Assembly (NCBI GenBank): GCA_050084985.1
Contig: JBITNC010000001.1
Coordinates: 83,328,001-83,392,000, forward strand
Direction: 5' to 3'
Length of the DNA stretch: 64,000 nucleotides
Source of the DNA: Nageia nagi
Taxonomy: Eukaryota; Pinophyta
In this document: positions 23,487-33,435 of the stretch, one piece after another
How positions within the stretch are numbered: position 1 is the stretch's first letter
Layout: each line of letters begins with the position of its first letter
Translations under genes and position numbers: made by a program
The notes under the pieces: model-generated
Seen by the model: the letters and a program-made list of their open reading frames with translations, nothing else
Database searches by the model: none
What the model was told of the DNA's origin: nothing

Positions 23487-24620
23487 GATGCCCCACTTTG
23501 GATGTGAAATCGAAAGAACATGAGGTGAATTGAGATTTTGCATTCAAAGTAAAAACACAATATCATAGCAAAAAATTTGACAAGCAATGATAAACACTAA
23601 CCATTCTAAATTCAAGCAAAATCATGATAAAGCTTGTTAGTACTAGATATGGGTCGAGAAAACTTCCTTTGATATTACCTTGGGCATGCTTGCCCCTTGC
23701 ATCTTTTCTTTTCTGATATATGAATGCCATAGAAGGTGATAGTTTGATATGTCTGATAGTCTGATAACCTTGCCGCAACACTGATGACTCATGACAACAA
23801 ACCCTAACAACACACATACACATGACGATGACCTGACAGATGACCTAACCACACATGATGACCTGATGACAACTTGACAGGACCACATCACAAGACAAGA
23901 CATGATAACCATGACAACACACATGAACACACATGACCACACACAGGGGAGAGCTAAGTTCCACACAATTGCAATGGAAGCTAAGACTTTGCACCAAGAG
24001 GTATGTTGTAGTTGCATAAGAACTGAACTCTGCAAGATATATAGAGCTGAAACTCCACCAAGAGGCATGACAACAACTCGATAAGACCACATCACAAGAC
24101 CAAACATGATAACCATGACCACACACAGGGGAGAGCTAAGTTCCACACAACTATAATGGAAGCTGAGACTTCGCACCAAGAGGTATGCTGTAGTTGCATA
24201 AGAACCAAACTCTGCAAGATATATGGAGCTGAAACTCTACCAAGAGGCATGATAAGCTGATAAATGGGAGCTAAAACTCTGCCAAGAGGCATGATAAGTT
24301 GATAACGTAGCCCTACAAACATGAAATTCAAAGCCATATTATCCTAGATATAACCTTAATCAAGCACCTGTGATGTACCTGTGATACATGGATGAGTTGA
24401 TTGACTAGAAAAAGGAATGCAGGTGATCCTTTTCTATCAGATCTAGAACACAGGTGGTCTTCAGATAAGACCGTAGGTGGTCCTTTTCTTTAGGATTTAT
24501 AAAAAATCATGAAGATCAGGCCATAATGAATTGCCCCTAAATTCTAGATTGATACTTGGTTAACTACCCATGCACACTGAATGCCCAAATTGAAATTATC
24601 TCGAAGTGTGTGCCCTAATA
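23487..24620. other. PMD-A interior between 3' LTR and antisense promoter, with tandem repeat
   Basis: Starts with the minus-strand polypurine tract. Contains ca/tga-rich low-complexity sequence and a tandem duplication. Long minus-strand open frames here (up to 178 codons, Val/Ser/Cys-rich) come from the simple repeats and are not genes. Between 24419 and 24497 are several copies of an aggtggtcctttt motif upstream of the promoter. Confidence 0.65.
23880..24305. repeat. Tandem repeat, period 182 bp, two copies plus a partial third
   Basis: The string ggggagagctaagttccaca begins at 23946 and again at 24128. Each unit runs through gcaccaagaggtatg and ctgcaagatatat-gagctgaaactc to caccaagaggcatga (second copy ctaccaagaggcatga). 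A shortened third unit (ggagctaaaactctgccaag) follows. Confidence 0.85.
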
Positions 24621-24624
24621 TTTC

Positions 24625-24633
24625 TATAAAAGG
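24625..24633 (+). promoter_or_regulatory. Candidate core promoter (tataaaagg) of the antisense PMD gene
   Basis: A canonical plant TATA box in an otherwise AT-poor context (followed by ggccccaccc), about 150 bases before the first ATG of the PMD gene. Start of transcription would be expected about 30 bases downstream, near the pyrimidine-rich cctcattttgtcac. No expression evidence is available from sequence. Confidence 0.6.
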
Positions 24634-24777
24634 GGCCCCACCCTTCCTCATTTTGTCACACTATCATTTTTAGAGCTGAGAATATCTTAGAGCTTGGGAG
24701 ATTAAGTTGGAGAGTTCTAGTTGGTGATTCCATCGCTGTCATTAGGTGATATTTCCTACGCTACTGTGCTACACACT

Positions 24778-27048
24778 ATGGCCCTACCAATCACACATTG
24801 GGATGGACATAGAGCCACCTTAGTGGCCAATTCTCCTACCGATCATCAAGTATGTTGCATTTCATACCTTTTTCTTGCTATGTTTTTGCTTATTTTTAGA
24901 TTTTAGCTGCCCCACATACTGATTTTCCAAGTTGCCCCTAGGGTTTACCTATTGAATACCTTAGCCCATCATTTTTACTTTTTTATTCCATTTTTTGAAA
25001 TTCTGGTCTTATGGTTGTACCACACTCATCTGTACAAACCTATACCTCAAATTTTGTTGACCTCTATGTACAAAAATAGGACCACTGGTGGTCCTTTCTG
25101 CCCTAGTTCAGACCATGGGCAATCTTTTTTACCTAGTTTAGACTATGGGTGGTCTTCTTTACCTGTACTATTTTGCTATTTTTGTTTCATATCTAATACT
25201 AACTTGCTCTTTATCACTCTTTTCTTGTAAAATCATTCGTATCTTATGTGACCATCCGGCAAGAGTGCTGCTTTTACCACTACCCAACAGTGGCCACAAA
25301 CTGACGAGGCCCAAAGTATCTTGGAGGACATTTCTTTCAGCTACCTAGAATTTGTTGATTATGTGTTTCACAATTGCAATATGCTGATAGCCCTGATGGA
25401 AATGTGGGATCTAAACTCCAACTCCTTTCACCTTCCAATTGGTGAGATCACAGTGACGCTAAAGGATATCTACAGGATCACTAGACTTCCTATCAGGGGG
25501 AGGCTAGTGAACATGGTTCTTGTTCCCAGCCTGGAATAGGTAGAGGTATGGGCTACATGGTTGATAGGGTCAAATGAAGTAAATCAGAAGAAGAGGGGTG
25601 TGTCCCTAATGAGACATGTGCCAAAGTATCCTCCAGCATGGGGTGACCTACAGATGAGGCTCCTCATTGCCTGCCTTTTGGATGCTATTGTCTACCCAGA
25701 TAAGAGTAGTGAGACCTTCCCTATGGGCATGGTTCCTATCATACAGGACATGGTGACACATAGGTAGCGGTATGCATGGTGCCCCACGATACTAGCACAA
25801 CTCTATCATGACCTCCATGGCTTTGCAGAGGTGGAGAGAGGGGGGAGATAGGTAGCACACTCTATGATACTGCAGGTGTGGGCATATGACCACATCATCA
25901 TTTCTAGACCAATGACATTGCCCCTAGACTAGCCAGATGATGTACCCACCTGGCAATGATGGGTGATAATAGAGGGACCAAGCTTCCCTAACATGGACCT
26001 AGAAGGATGGCATGTGTGACTTGACCTACTATGGGAGGCACAGATACATTGGTGTCCCTATCGGGGGGGTGTACCAGAGTGGGAGGAGGACATACAGGAG
26101 ATGGCATGGGTGAGACACCCTACATACATATAGGCACATAGGGCACTAGTGGAGTCGTACAGGCCAAAGTGGGTACTCCATCAGTTCAGCCTCTAGCAAG
26201 GTATATCGGGTGACTATAGGATAGTGGTGCGCTACTACCATAGCAGGCACCTCCCAGAGGACTATGAGCCAGTACCTAATTGGGACTCAGATTGGGAGTC
26301 CCCTAGTGAGGACTTCAACTATGGGGTCGATGATGACATAGATGGACCTAACCATATGGAGGACTACCTAGACTGGTGGAGGGAATGCCATCCTCACCAC
26401 ATAGGTATTCATGATGTTGACTTAGGTGATGATGCAGGAAAGGATGAAGACATAGGGGACATAGAGATTGGATGGGATGCTCCCTTCATGATGGGAGGGT
26501 GGGGAGGAGAGAGTAGCCTGACATATGCCTGTGACACATCTCTAGATGCAGGTCATGATGACAATGAGGAGATCGATCTAGACCAGGATGAGTATGAACC
26601 TAAGTATGAGATGGATATAGATGCAGAGGAGGAAGACTATGATGAGGATGATGATGGTAGCTTATTTTCTCTTTTTCTTTCCTTTGATTTTCTACTTTCA
26701 TGATATGTAAAAGACTAACATGATATATCTATGCTATGTCATAGATGACTAGGATCTTGAGGTTGAGATGGCTAGGCTACACGGTCAAATCAGCTAGAAG
26801 GATGTAGAGATCAGAGACCTACAGGGTCATCTATGATTTGGAGGAGGGGATTATACTGGCATCTATTAGGACCTACAAGTAGCCAACAAAGAGATCAAAG
26901 CTCTCTATGAGTAGCTTTGCCAGGCTGAGAGATAGATCGATGAGGAGAAGACATGCATAGAGAAGTACAAGGCATGATGCAGGGTGGCTCATTTAGCAAG
27001 GCTACTAGCTCTAGTGTAGGGGGTGGGGGCTCTAGTAGGAGATTCTAG
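24778..27048 (+). pseudogene. PMD gene of PMD-A: plant mobile domain protein, three exons, antisense to gag
   Basis: Model: exon 1 24778-24849 (24 codons, ends CAA|GTATGT), exon 2 about 25291-26656 (ends GATG|GTAGCT), exon 3 26745-27048; both junctions keep phase. The first acceptor (ACAG at 25290) is the least certain. Exon 2 holds the plant mobile domain (PF10536-like): MWDLNSNSFHLPIGEITVTL, DIYRITRLPIRGRLV, then MRLLIACLLDAIVYPD and IISRPMTLPLD. It ends in an acidic region. Exon 3 is charged and coiled-coil-like (VEMARLHGQIS, ANKEIKALYE), ending Ser/Gly-rich if a late frameshift is allowed. Exon 2 has no indel but eight stops (six TAG, two TGA, no TAA). PMD proteins MAIL1/MAIN act in silencing and development; the role here is unknown. 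Confidence 0.82.
25078..25165. repeat. 30-bp tandem repeats with aggacc..ggtcct motif in PMD-A intron 1
   Basis: Starts with the near-palindrome aggaccactggtggtcct, then units ending ctagttcagaccatgg and ctagtttagactatgg followed by ggcaatcttttttac and gtggtcttctttacc. About 2.6 copies with period 30-31 bp. The same core occurs upstream of the promoter, downstream of the gene and in both LTRs. Confidence 0.7.
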
Positions 27049-27283
27049 GTCATTCTATGTGATCTCATCTAATTGTATTGTAAACATAAACATTTTTTTC
27101 ATGATATATATATGAAACACAAATTTTGGTACCTGATTACTCTTGTATATGTGCTTATGATGGATGAAATTGATGTTCTATGATTCCTAAAAATGAATGT
27201 CAATGACACAACCTACAATTCTGACTTCTCATGCTACATGGGGAATTGGAACCTTTGACTTTTTTTCTATTTTCCACTAAAAG

Positions 27284-27301
27284 AGGACCATCGATGGTCC
27301 T
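27284..27301. repeat. Perfect 18-bp palindrome downstream of the PMD gene
   Basis: aggaccatcgatggtcct equals its own reverse complement. It lies between the convergent ends of the PMD gene and gag and matches the repeated aggacc/ggtcct motif of this element. Confidence 0.9.
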
Positions 27302-27429
27302 ATTAGCATGAAATATAACACCAGTGCTCCTGTTATGACATCATGAAGCCCCCTAATCTCTTCACCATGATGTCCATTAGTGACTTGAATTGACTGTTAG
27401 CTTCTTTCTCTCTCTTTTTCTTTCATATC

Positions 27430-29604
27430 GATCTACCAAATGATACCCCCAGAGAGCCTAGAGCTCCCACTAGTGCTAGCCTCATTCTATCATCCCTCTA
27501 ACTATCTTTTTGAGATCTTGATTTCCTTTGTCATGTGTCCTTGGGAAAATAGTATTTTGGTACCATGCTGTGGCATTGGGTTCTTATATATCCCCAATTT
27601 TTCATTATCTGTGTGCACTGGAGCCTTTCTTTTCTCTTCTAGTTTATTGAATGAGATATCCTTCTTATCTACTAAATCCTGAATAATATTTCTGAATTTT
27701 TGACATTCACATGTTTTATGGCCATGACCTTTGTGATATCTACAAAATCCTCCTATAGTTATTGTGTTTCTTTGATTCACCTGTGGTAACTAGATCAAAC
27801 CTCTTTGCATCAATGACTGTAACAACTCATCATGATCTTTGGTAACTTTGGTATATGTTCTAGGGGTCCTCTATTTTGTGGGTCCTTACAACTCTTTGGT
27901 TGCTGCAACTGTAGCTATCACTTTGGTTGGTATTGGTTTTTCATCTTTCTTATGCCCCCATAAATTGATTTTCATCAAATGTCTCTCTTTTTGAATCATG
28001 GATAGGATCATTTCTGCAAGGGGTTATTCTAGATAATTGAAAAATTCAAGCATCACCTCATCCCTTAGTGACTTTATCAACATTTGCTTCAACTCTTTTT
28101 CACTTAACTCTATGTATGTCACCACTTTCTTCCAAGCTACCATAAACTCTTCAAATGATTGGTTCTTCCATTGTCTCATTCTAGCCAAATCCATGATGGT
28201 AGGTTTTTTCTTTATACTGTGCTGATACTGATCCAAGAACTCCTATTTTAACTATCCATAGCTGGTGATACTTTTGTCCTTTAGGGCATAAAACCATTCT
28301 GAAGCTTCTTCTCCTAGACTGAGCTTAAATAACCTAGTCAACATGTCTGCATCATGAAGGTGACTACAAGCTGCCTCCTCAAAAATCATGATGTGCATCC
28401 TCGGATCACTTATACCATCATACTTGCTGAATTCAATGTCTTCACCTTCCCATGTTCTTCTTCTGATTCTTATGCAAAGAGGGTGATTTTTTGTTAAATA
28501 TTTATTTGCTTTTTCATCATGTAACAATGTTAGCTTTTTGAGCTGCTTAGCCATTGCTTGAAGCTGTGCCATTATTTGTTCTGCTATCTCTCTTTGCCTT
28601 TATTTACCTGTGTCATCCTGATTTGACTTCTCTTTTAAAGTTTTACACCCTTCTATCTCTTCTCCTTTCTCATGGTCTGATGGTCCTGGGGTGAATCTTA
28701 AATTCTATTCCCTCCATTCCTATACCAGCTGCTTCTCTAATTCTTTTATGATGATCCCTTTTATGCATGATTACAACTTCTGATAAGATCCCATGCCGAT
28801 GACCCTTCTTACTTCTTCTTCTTTAATCTCTTTTTCTTGATTTGACCAATAGGGGTATGCATCAACCATTCTTTGTGCCATAGGGTCCATTTCAAGCTCC
28901 ATCTCTGACTCACCATCTGATTCTTCATCAAAATGTACCACTTCCTCTTCATCTGAATACTCATTATTCATTTCTTCTTGCATTATTGTCTCATGATTTC
29001 TCACATATTCAACAAGGCTTAGACATGACATAGATCCACAAATATTTGATTTAATATCCCTAGGAGTGGAAATTCATTGGTTAAAGCATGGCACGTAAAA
29101 TTTCTCATGGTCTTCTATAATAGTCAAATTTGGTTTGATAAAAGATGCTCTAATGATTGATGTGAGATTGTTTGTAGTTTTGAATTTCCATAGGTAGTGG
29201 AAAGAGTATGCTATGCTAGTGTCTATAGCAAATTTGTAGAACATCCTAAAATCTTTCATAAACTGTTGCAGTAACCTAAGTTTTTCTTTAGTAAGGTTCT
29301 AGCTATTAAATCTATTAGGTTGGTACATGGTTATTGACAAATCCTTTTCGAACATTTGGCTAATATTTTCTAGGGTTTCACCATTAGAACTATCATTATC
29401 TTCAAAATCACCATGATAGGATTCCTCATCCGAAAGTTTATCTTTGATAATCCAAGGAACACTCTCTTTGTTTAGTCTAGCACTTTTCCTAGTTGGCTCT
29501 ATTCCTTTCCATGTTTTTCTTTTCCTCTTAGGTAATGATTGAACTAATGAAGAATAATATGAAAATTCATCTATATCTTTGTCCATTTTTGAATTAGCAA
29601 GCAT
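27430..29604 (-). pseudogene. PMD-A gag
   Basis: One minus-strand frame runs about 700 codons from an ATG only 22 bases after the LTR, with at least eight in-frame stops and no frameshift. N-terminus is charged (MDKDIDEF, SLPKRKRKTWKGIEP); then an acidic stretch (NNEYSDEEEVVHFDEESD); a short coiled coil (IMAQLQAMAKQLKKL); the gag core IEFSKYDGISDPRMHIMIFE, DADMLTRLFKLSLGEEASEW and LARMRQWKNQSFEEFMVAWK; and a zinc knuckle CRYHKGHGHKTCEC with C-X2-H-X4-H-X4-C spacing (27703-27744), all four ligands kept. It ends Ser-rich. It would package element RNA. No protease or RT frame follows. Confidence 0.88.
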
Positions 29605-29614
29605 GTTTCACATC

Positions 29615-29626
29615 AGGTTCACCAAA
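29615..29626 (-). other. PMD-A primer binding site (tttggtgaacct)
   Basis: Abuts the 5' LTR and is nearly the same as in Tat-A, so both probably use the same priming tRNA. The gag ATG follows after 10 more bases, an extremely short leader outside the LTR. Confidence 0.6.
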
Positions 29627-30449
29627 TGTTTACAAATAAAATTGAGCATGCAAATAAATAAATAGGTAAATATCTACAAACCCAATATATCTGTATTTGA
29701 GCTATGGATAGCAATTTATTTTTAATAGCAATGAAAAAGATAAATCAATTCAAAAATGCAATTGTACCAAACAAGACTGTAATTTGTATACTTACCTCAT
29801 GGAATGTACCTAACAATGAAAGATGAAGATTTTGGCAATGTACTGATGATGAACTGCCCCTCAAAAATGTAGTGACCTATGAAGATGCAAAAAGAGGACT
29901 ATGGGTGGTCCATTTAAGAGATAATAGAGCATTAGTAGTGTTCTTGGTTCATAAAGGAGCACCTTCACTTGATGATTTTTGACCTCTCAATCAAGTCCAA
30001 AACTTCAATACGGATGTCTCAGATAGCAGTGTGATATCAGAATAGATCATAGATGTCAGGATAGCTCGCGAAAGGAAGTACACAAACCATAGCCTTGTAG
30101 GCAATACCAAGAGATACCTTAAGGTGTTGCCACTACAAGACCATACGTGGGATCATGTGTATCCTTGATGTGTGGACTTACTATTAGATCCCTTATTTAT
30201 ATAGATAATAGATAATACAACTCATGGGTCGGCATGCATCTACATAAACAAGGCTAATTCACAACATTCAAGATAACCACACCAATAAACAAGATAATCC
30301 ATGCAATATTCAAGATAATCATTATAAAATTCTCATTCAAGATAAACATTGATATTATCACATTAAGACATTCAAGACATATATTTGGACCAAGCATGTT
30401 TTCATTAATTTATTGATTAAAAACATAAATTCATTTTTATGTGTTAACA
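29627..30449 (-). repeat. PMD-A 5' LTR
   Basis: 823 bp, termini tgtttaca..gttaaca on the plus strand. Carries the same TATA-like box (30194-30203) as its partner, expected to drive gag on the minus strand. Confidence 0.93.
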
Positions 30450-30454
30450 TTGAC
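30450..30454. repeat. Target-site duplication of PMD-A, right copy (ttgac)
   Basis: Identical to 22652-22656. Confidence 0.88.
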
Positions 30455-30936
30455 CATAGCAATTCTATTTTTTATCTCTTGGATTTATCTTTGTGAGAAA
30501 ATAATTAAATGCATGAAAACCTACATGTGTACTTACCTTTTTGATGTTATTATGTTTTATAGCTTTTGATATATTAACTTAATCTTTTTAATATGAGTAG
30601 TATGAATTGTACATTTTAATTTACTTAATTTTCCTAAATTATTTTATCTAGTGAAGTATTTAAGCAAGGTAGGCTAGTAATCCTATAGGAAATCTAGGGC
30701 TAAGTAATGACTTGGTACTTAAGTGGTCCTCTTAATGCAATGTAGCTCAAGGAATATCACTAAGAACTATCATGGTGATGAAATCCAAGTATAGACCCCT
30801 TTTTTATAATCATTCTATGGAAAGTAACAACTTATAACCTATGAACCCTATATTCATCTCTAGGTTTTGGCTATAAGTCTCATAGTATTTTATCAGTGGG
30901 AACATATGAAAATAAGAATTAATGGTTGGTAATTAT
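30455..30936. other. Unassigned DNA between PMD-A and GAG-A
   Basis: Before PMD-A inserted, this joined the unrecognised Gln/Pro-rich ORF region and would be its upstream part on the minus strand. A splice-donor-like aaaggtaagtac on the minus strand is the only signal seen. No coding sequence recognised. Confidence 0.4.
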
Positions 30937-31193
30937 TGTTAATATCCTAATGTATTATAATCATATTATGGCTTAATCCTACAAAAATACACTTATGAAT
31001 CACTTGTGTCACTTCAAGGGGAGAACCTCCTTGAGAATCACTTCTTACATATATCTCAACTTGTTCTTTTTTATATTTATAATAATAATAAAAACCTCTA
31101 TAAATAACTTTTACAACATAAGTAACCCAATGCATAGTGCATATGGGAATAAACACAAGTAATATTTTTAATACATGTTATGCTGTCATAACA
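30937..31193 (-). repeat. GAG-A 3' LTR
   Basis: Plus strand tgttaatatc..tcataaca. Shares attatggcttaatcct, cttgagaatcactt and agtaacccaatgcatagtg with the partner LTR. Confidence 0.8.
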
Positions 31194-31525
31194 TTGATAC
31201 CCCCTTAAGGAAGATTTATCCTCAAAGCATCTACACACCACACACAAACAAAATGTAATACACACCACACACCTAATCTACTAAGGGGAGTCATAGCATT
31301 CTTACCCTCTTATACAAGCCTTTTCCTCAAAGCTTGCCAAAAATATAAAGTACATATATAATTTGTCTAGGAATAACAAAGACATGAGGGAAACAAGGAG
31401 TTCAACTTGTCCATAGTAGCCAAAAGTGTGCCAAAGCTAAACATGAGTCCATCCATGTATCAAAACTCCACTCTAAGATCATACATAGTAATGTAAGTGA
31501 ATGAAATATCCTCACACTCTACAAC

Positions 31526-32014
31526 CTACTCCAATAGACTCAAACTCTTAGAAGCCACATCATCTGTATGCATACAAGATGGAGGAAGGGTCTCATATTC
31601 CTCAATGGGATCCACTAGCTCCACACCATCTTTACTAAGATAAGTGAGAGGAAGGTCCTCACACTCTACAATGGGGTCCATGAGTGCCACATCATTCATA
31701 CTAATGTAAGTGAAAGGAAGGTCCTCACACTCTACAATAGGGTCCACTAGCTCCACATGGATGTTGTCATGAATCATAATAGGCTATGGATATGCAAGTA
31801 TAGCCTTTGCTAACTTGGATAGCGAATATACATCTCTCAAAGTTGGTGGATTACACATGACTACATTATTTTTGACTTCTTTCCTTAAGCCCTTAGTGAA
31901 TAAATGAAGGGCTAATTTATCATTCATCATATAGTCATCACAAAAATCCTCAAAATCAAAAATATAATGATACACATAATCAATATGAAATGGTAGAGTA
32001 ATAGTATCCATCAT
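31526..32014 (-). pseudogene. GAG-A gag fragment with a three-copy 22-residue repeat
   Basis: Two adjacent minus-strand frames. The first (32014 leftward) has a capsid-like end: LALHLFTKGLRKEVKNNVVM, then CNPPTLRDVYSLSKLAKA, similar to gypsy gag C-terminal helices. The second contains three tandem 22-residue acidic units of the form VELVDPIVECEDLPFTYIS (66-bp DNA period). The N-terminal part of gag is not recognisable and the region upstream holds a long TA run. Function of the repeat tail is unknown. Confidence 0.68.
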
Positions 32015-32041
32015 TATAATTTTTATTTTTTTTATTTTTAT

Positions 32042-32044
<3 letters not shown>

Positions 32045-32096
<52 letters not shown>
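32045..32096. repeat. (TA)26 microsatellite
   Basis: Uninterrupted dinucleotide run just upstream of the gag fragment of GAG-A. Confidence 0.97.
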
Positions 32097-32101
<5 letters not shown>

Positions 32102-33171
32102 TAACTACTCTAAATATCCTAAATTAGAGTGTCTAATAGGTCTTATTCACAACCTCAAAAAGGACCTCTTTATTAGAAATTGTAAAAAATGGTACAATAT
32201 TGAGACATTCCAAAAGGTCAACCCTCCCAAAATTATGCTACCTATATCTAGCTTAACTAGAGAGTTTTGGAGATTTTTCAAGCTAGTTTAGTTTAACAAA
32301 AGGGTTATGAATATAAGAAAAGTGAGGAAGGGAGATTTTGTTTTTTCTAAAGTTTAGCTCTTCCCCTCCTTATTATTTTACCCTTCAAGCCACTCATACA
32401 TACAAGCCTTCTATTCCGCTCCTAGTTTGGCATCTACATTGTTGAAGGGTGGGTTTTCTCTATTCACTCCTTTCCATTCCCACATTACTAGCATGTTGCA
32501 CCTCCTAGAATAAACATGTATCCTCTATCACTCTTTTTGATTAGCCATCATCATTCCTCCTAGACCCACACCCTTACCTTTGGATCACCATCCTTATAAA
32601 TTTGCTCCTCCCTAATCCATGTCCTTATTTCTATGTAACCACTACTTCCATACTGCATGTTGATCATGCATCCATGATTTGCCTTATCTTTGTACCATCA
32701 TTGCTTCCATATTAGCTAAAGGTCATTAAACATGAAGTCATTTACATCCTTGTAAATTGGATCTAGCCACCCTTGCCACTTTCTTCATGGTATCTACCTC
32801 CAAATGCCCATGCATAGCCTCAAATCCTCTTGAGGTTCCTTCTACCAATGAAACTATTGCACATGCATTCTCTACTTAGATTTGCTTTCACTTATAGGAT
32901 TCTACTCTAGATCTTCATGATCCATGCAACATGCCTTTAGAATCACTCCATGATAGAAATCCAACCACATAACAAAATAACTTGCTCCAAAATACTAAAA
33001 ACCACACATACCATAAATCTACCAAAAATGGGCCTGCACTACACAAATCTGCCCATACAACCAAAATCACTCAAAAATCCAAAACCACTCAATAATGAAA
33101 ATTGCTTATAGATAATACAAAACCACTCATACTAGCAACAAAACTACCCATAAGACATAAAATCAAAGCTT
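32097..33171. other. GAG-A interior, non-coding
   Basis: Cytosine-rich plus strand with many cca/aca words (for example aaccactcat, aaatctgccc). No open frame with recognisable similarity; probably the decayed N-terminal gag and leader. Confidence 0.45.
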
Positions 33172-33435
33172 TGGTTAAGATACTAAAGGATCATAATTGG
33201 ATTATGGCTTAATCCTATGAAAATACACTAATCCTACACTAATGAATTATTTACACAACTTCAAGGGGGGCACTTCCTTGAGAATCACTTCTCACATAAA
33301 ACTCAACTCATTCTTTTTTCATATAATAATAGGGAAAACCCTTATAAATATTTTACAACACAAGTAACCCAATGCATAGTGTATATAGGACTAAACATAA
33401 GTATTATTCCTAATACACACTATGAGGTCATAACA
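33172..33435 (-). repeat. GAG-A 5' LTR
   Basis: Diverged direct repeat of the left LTR; plus strand tggttaagat..tcataaca. Confidence 0.78.

Larger units (their letters stand above)
22657..30449 (-). mobile_element. PMD-A: non-autonomous LTR element with sense gag and antisense PMD gene
   Basis: A 7,793-bp element with 830- and 823-bp direct LTRs, TSD ttgac, a primer site matching Tat-A, and a purine tract (AAAGTGGGGCATC) next to the 3' LTR. The minus strand carries only gag (29604 leftward to about 27430). No protease, RT, RNase H or integrase is present in the 6.1-kb interior. Instead the plus strand carries a TATA-box promoter and a three-exon plant mobile domain gene convergent with gag. 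LTRs look about 95% identical by eye with mostly transitions, so this is one of the youngest insertions here. PMD-B has the same architecture. Movement would need enzymes from a Tat element. Confidence 0.88.
30937..33435 (-). mobile_element. GAG-A: short gag-only LTR element
   Basis: About 2.5 kb with diverged LTRs of about 260 bp, termini TG..CA. A purine tract (AAGGGGGTATCAA) beside the left LTR puts the element on the minus strand. The only coding remnant is gag; no pol sequence fits in the interior. This resembles the non-autonomous TR-GAG class of plant LTR elements. A clean 5-bp TSD is not seen (attat versus atgac), so ends may be off by a few bases or rearranged. Confidence 0.68.

Noticed and set aside
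23643-24179. Minus-strand open frame of 178 codons, the longest in the window
   Set aside because: It lies in ca/tga simple sequence and the 182-bp tandem repeat; overlapping frames on the same strand are equally open and the peptide is Val/Ser/Cys low complexity.
23880-24305. Possible CRISPR-like repeat array
   Set aside because: Two to three units of 182 bp with no unique spacers, inside a plant retroelement.
30937-33435. Five-base TSD for GAG-A
   Set aside because: Flanks attat and atgac do not match; no nearby shift gives a convincing duplication.
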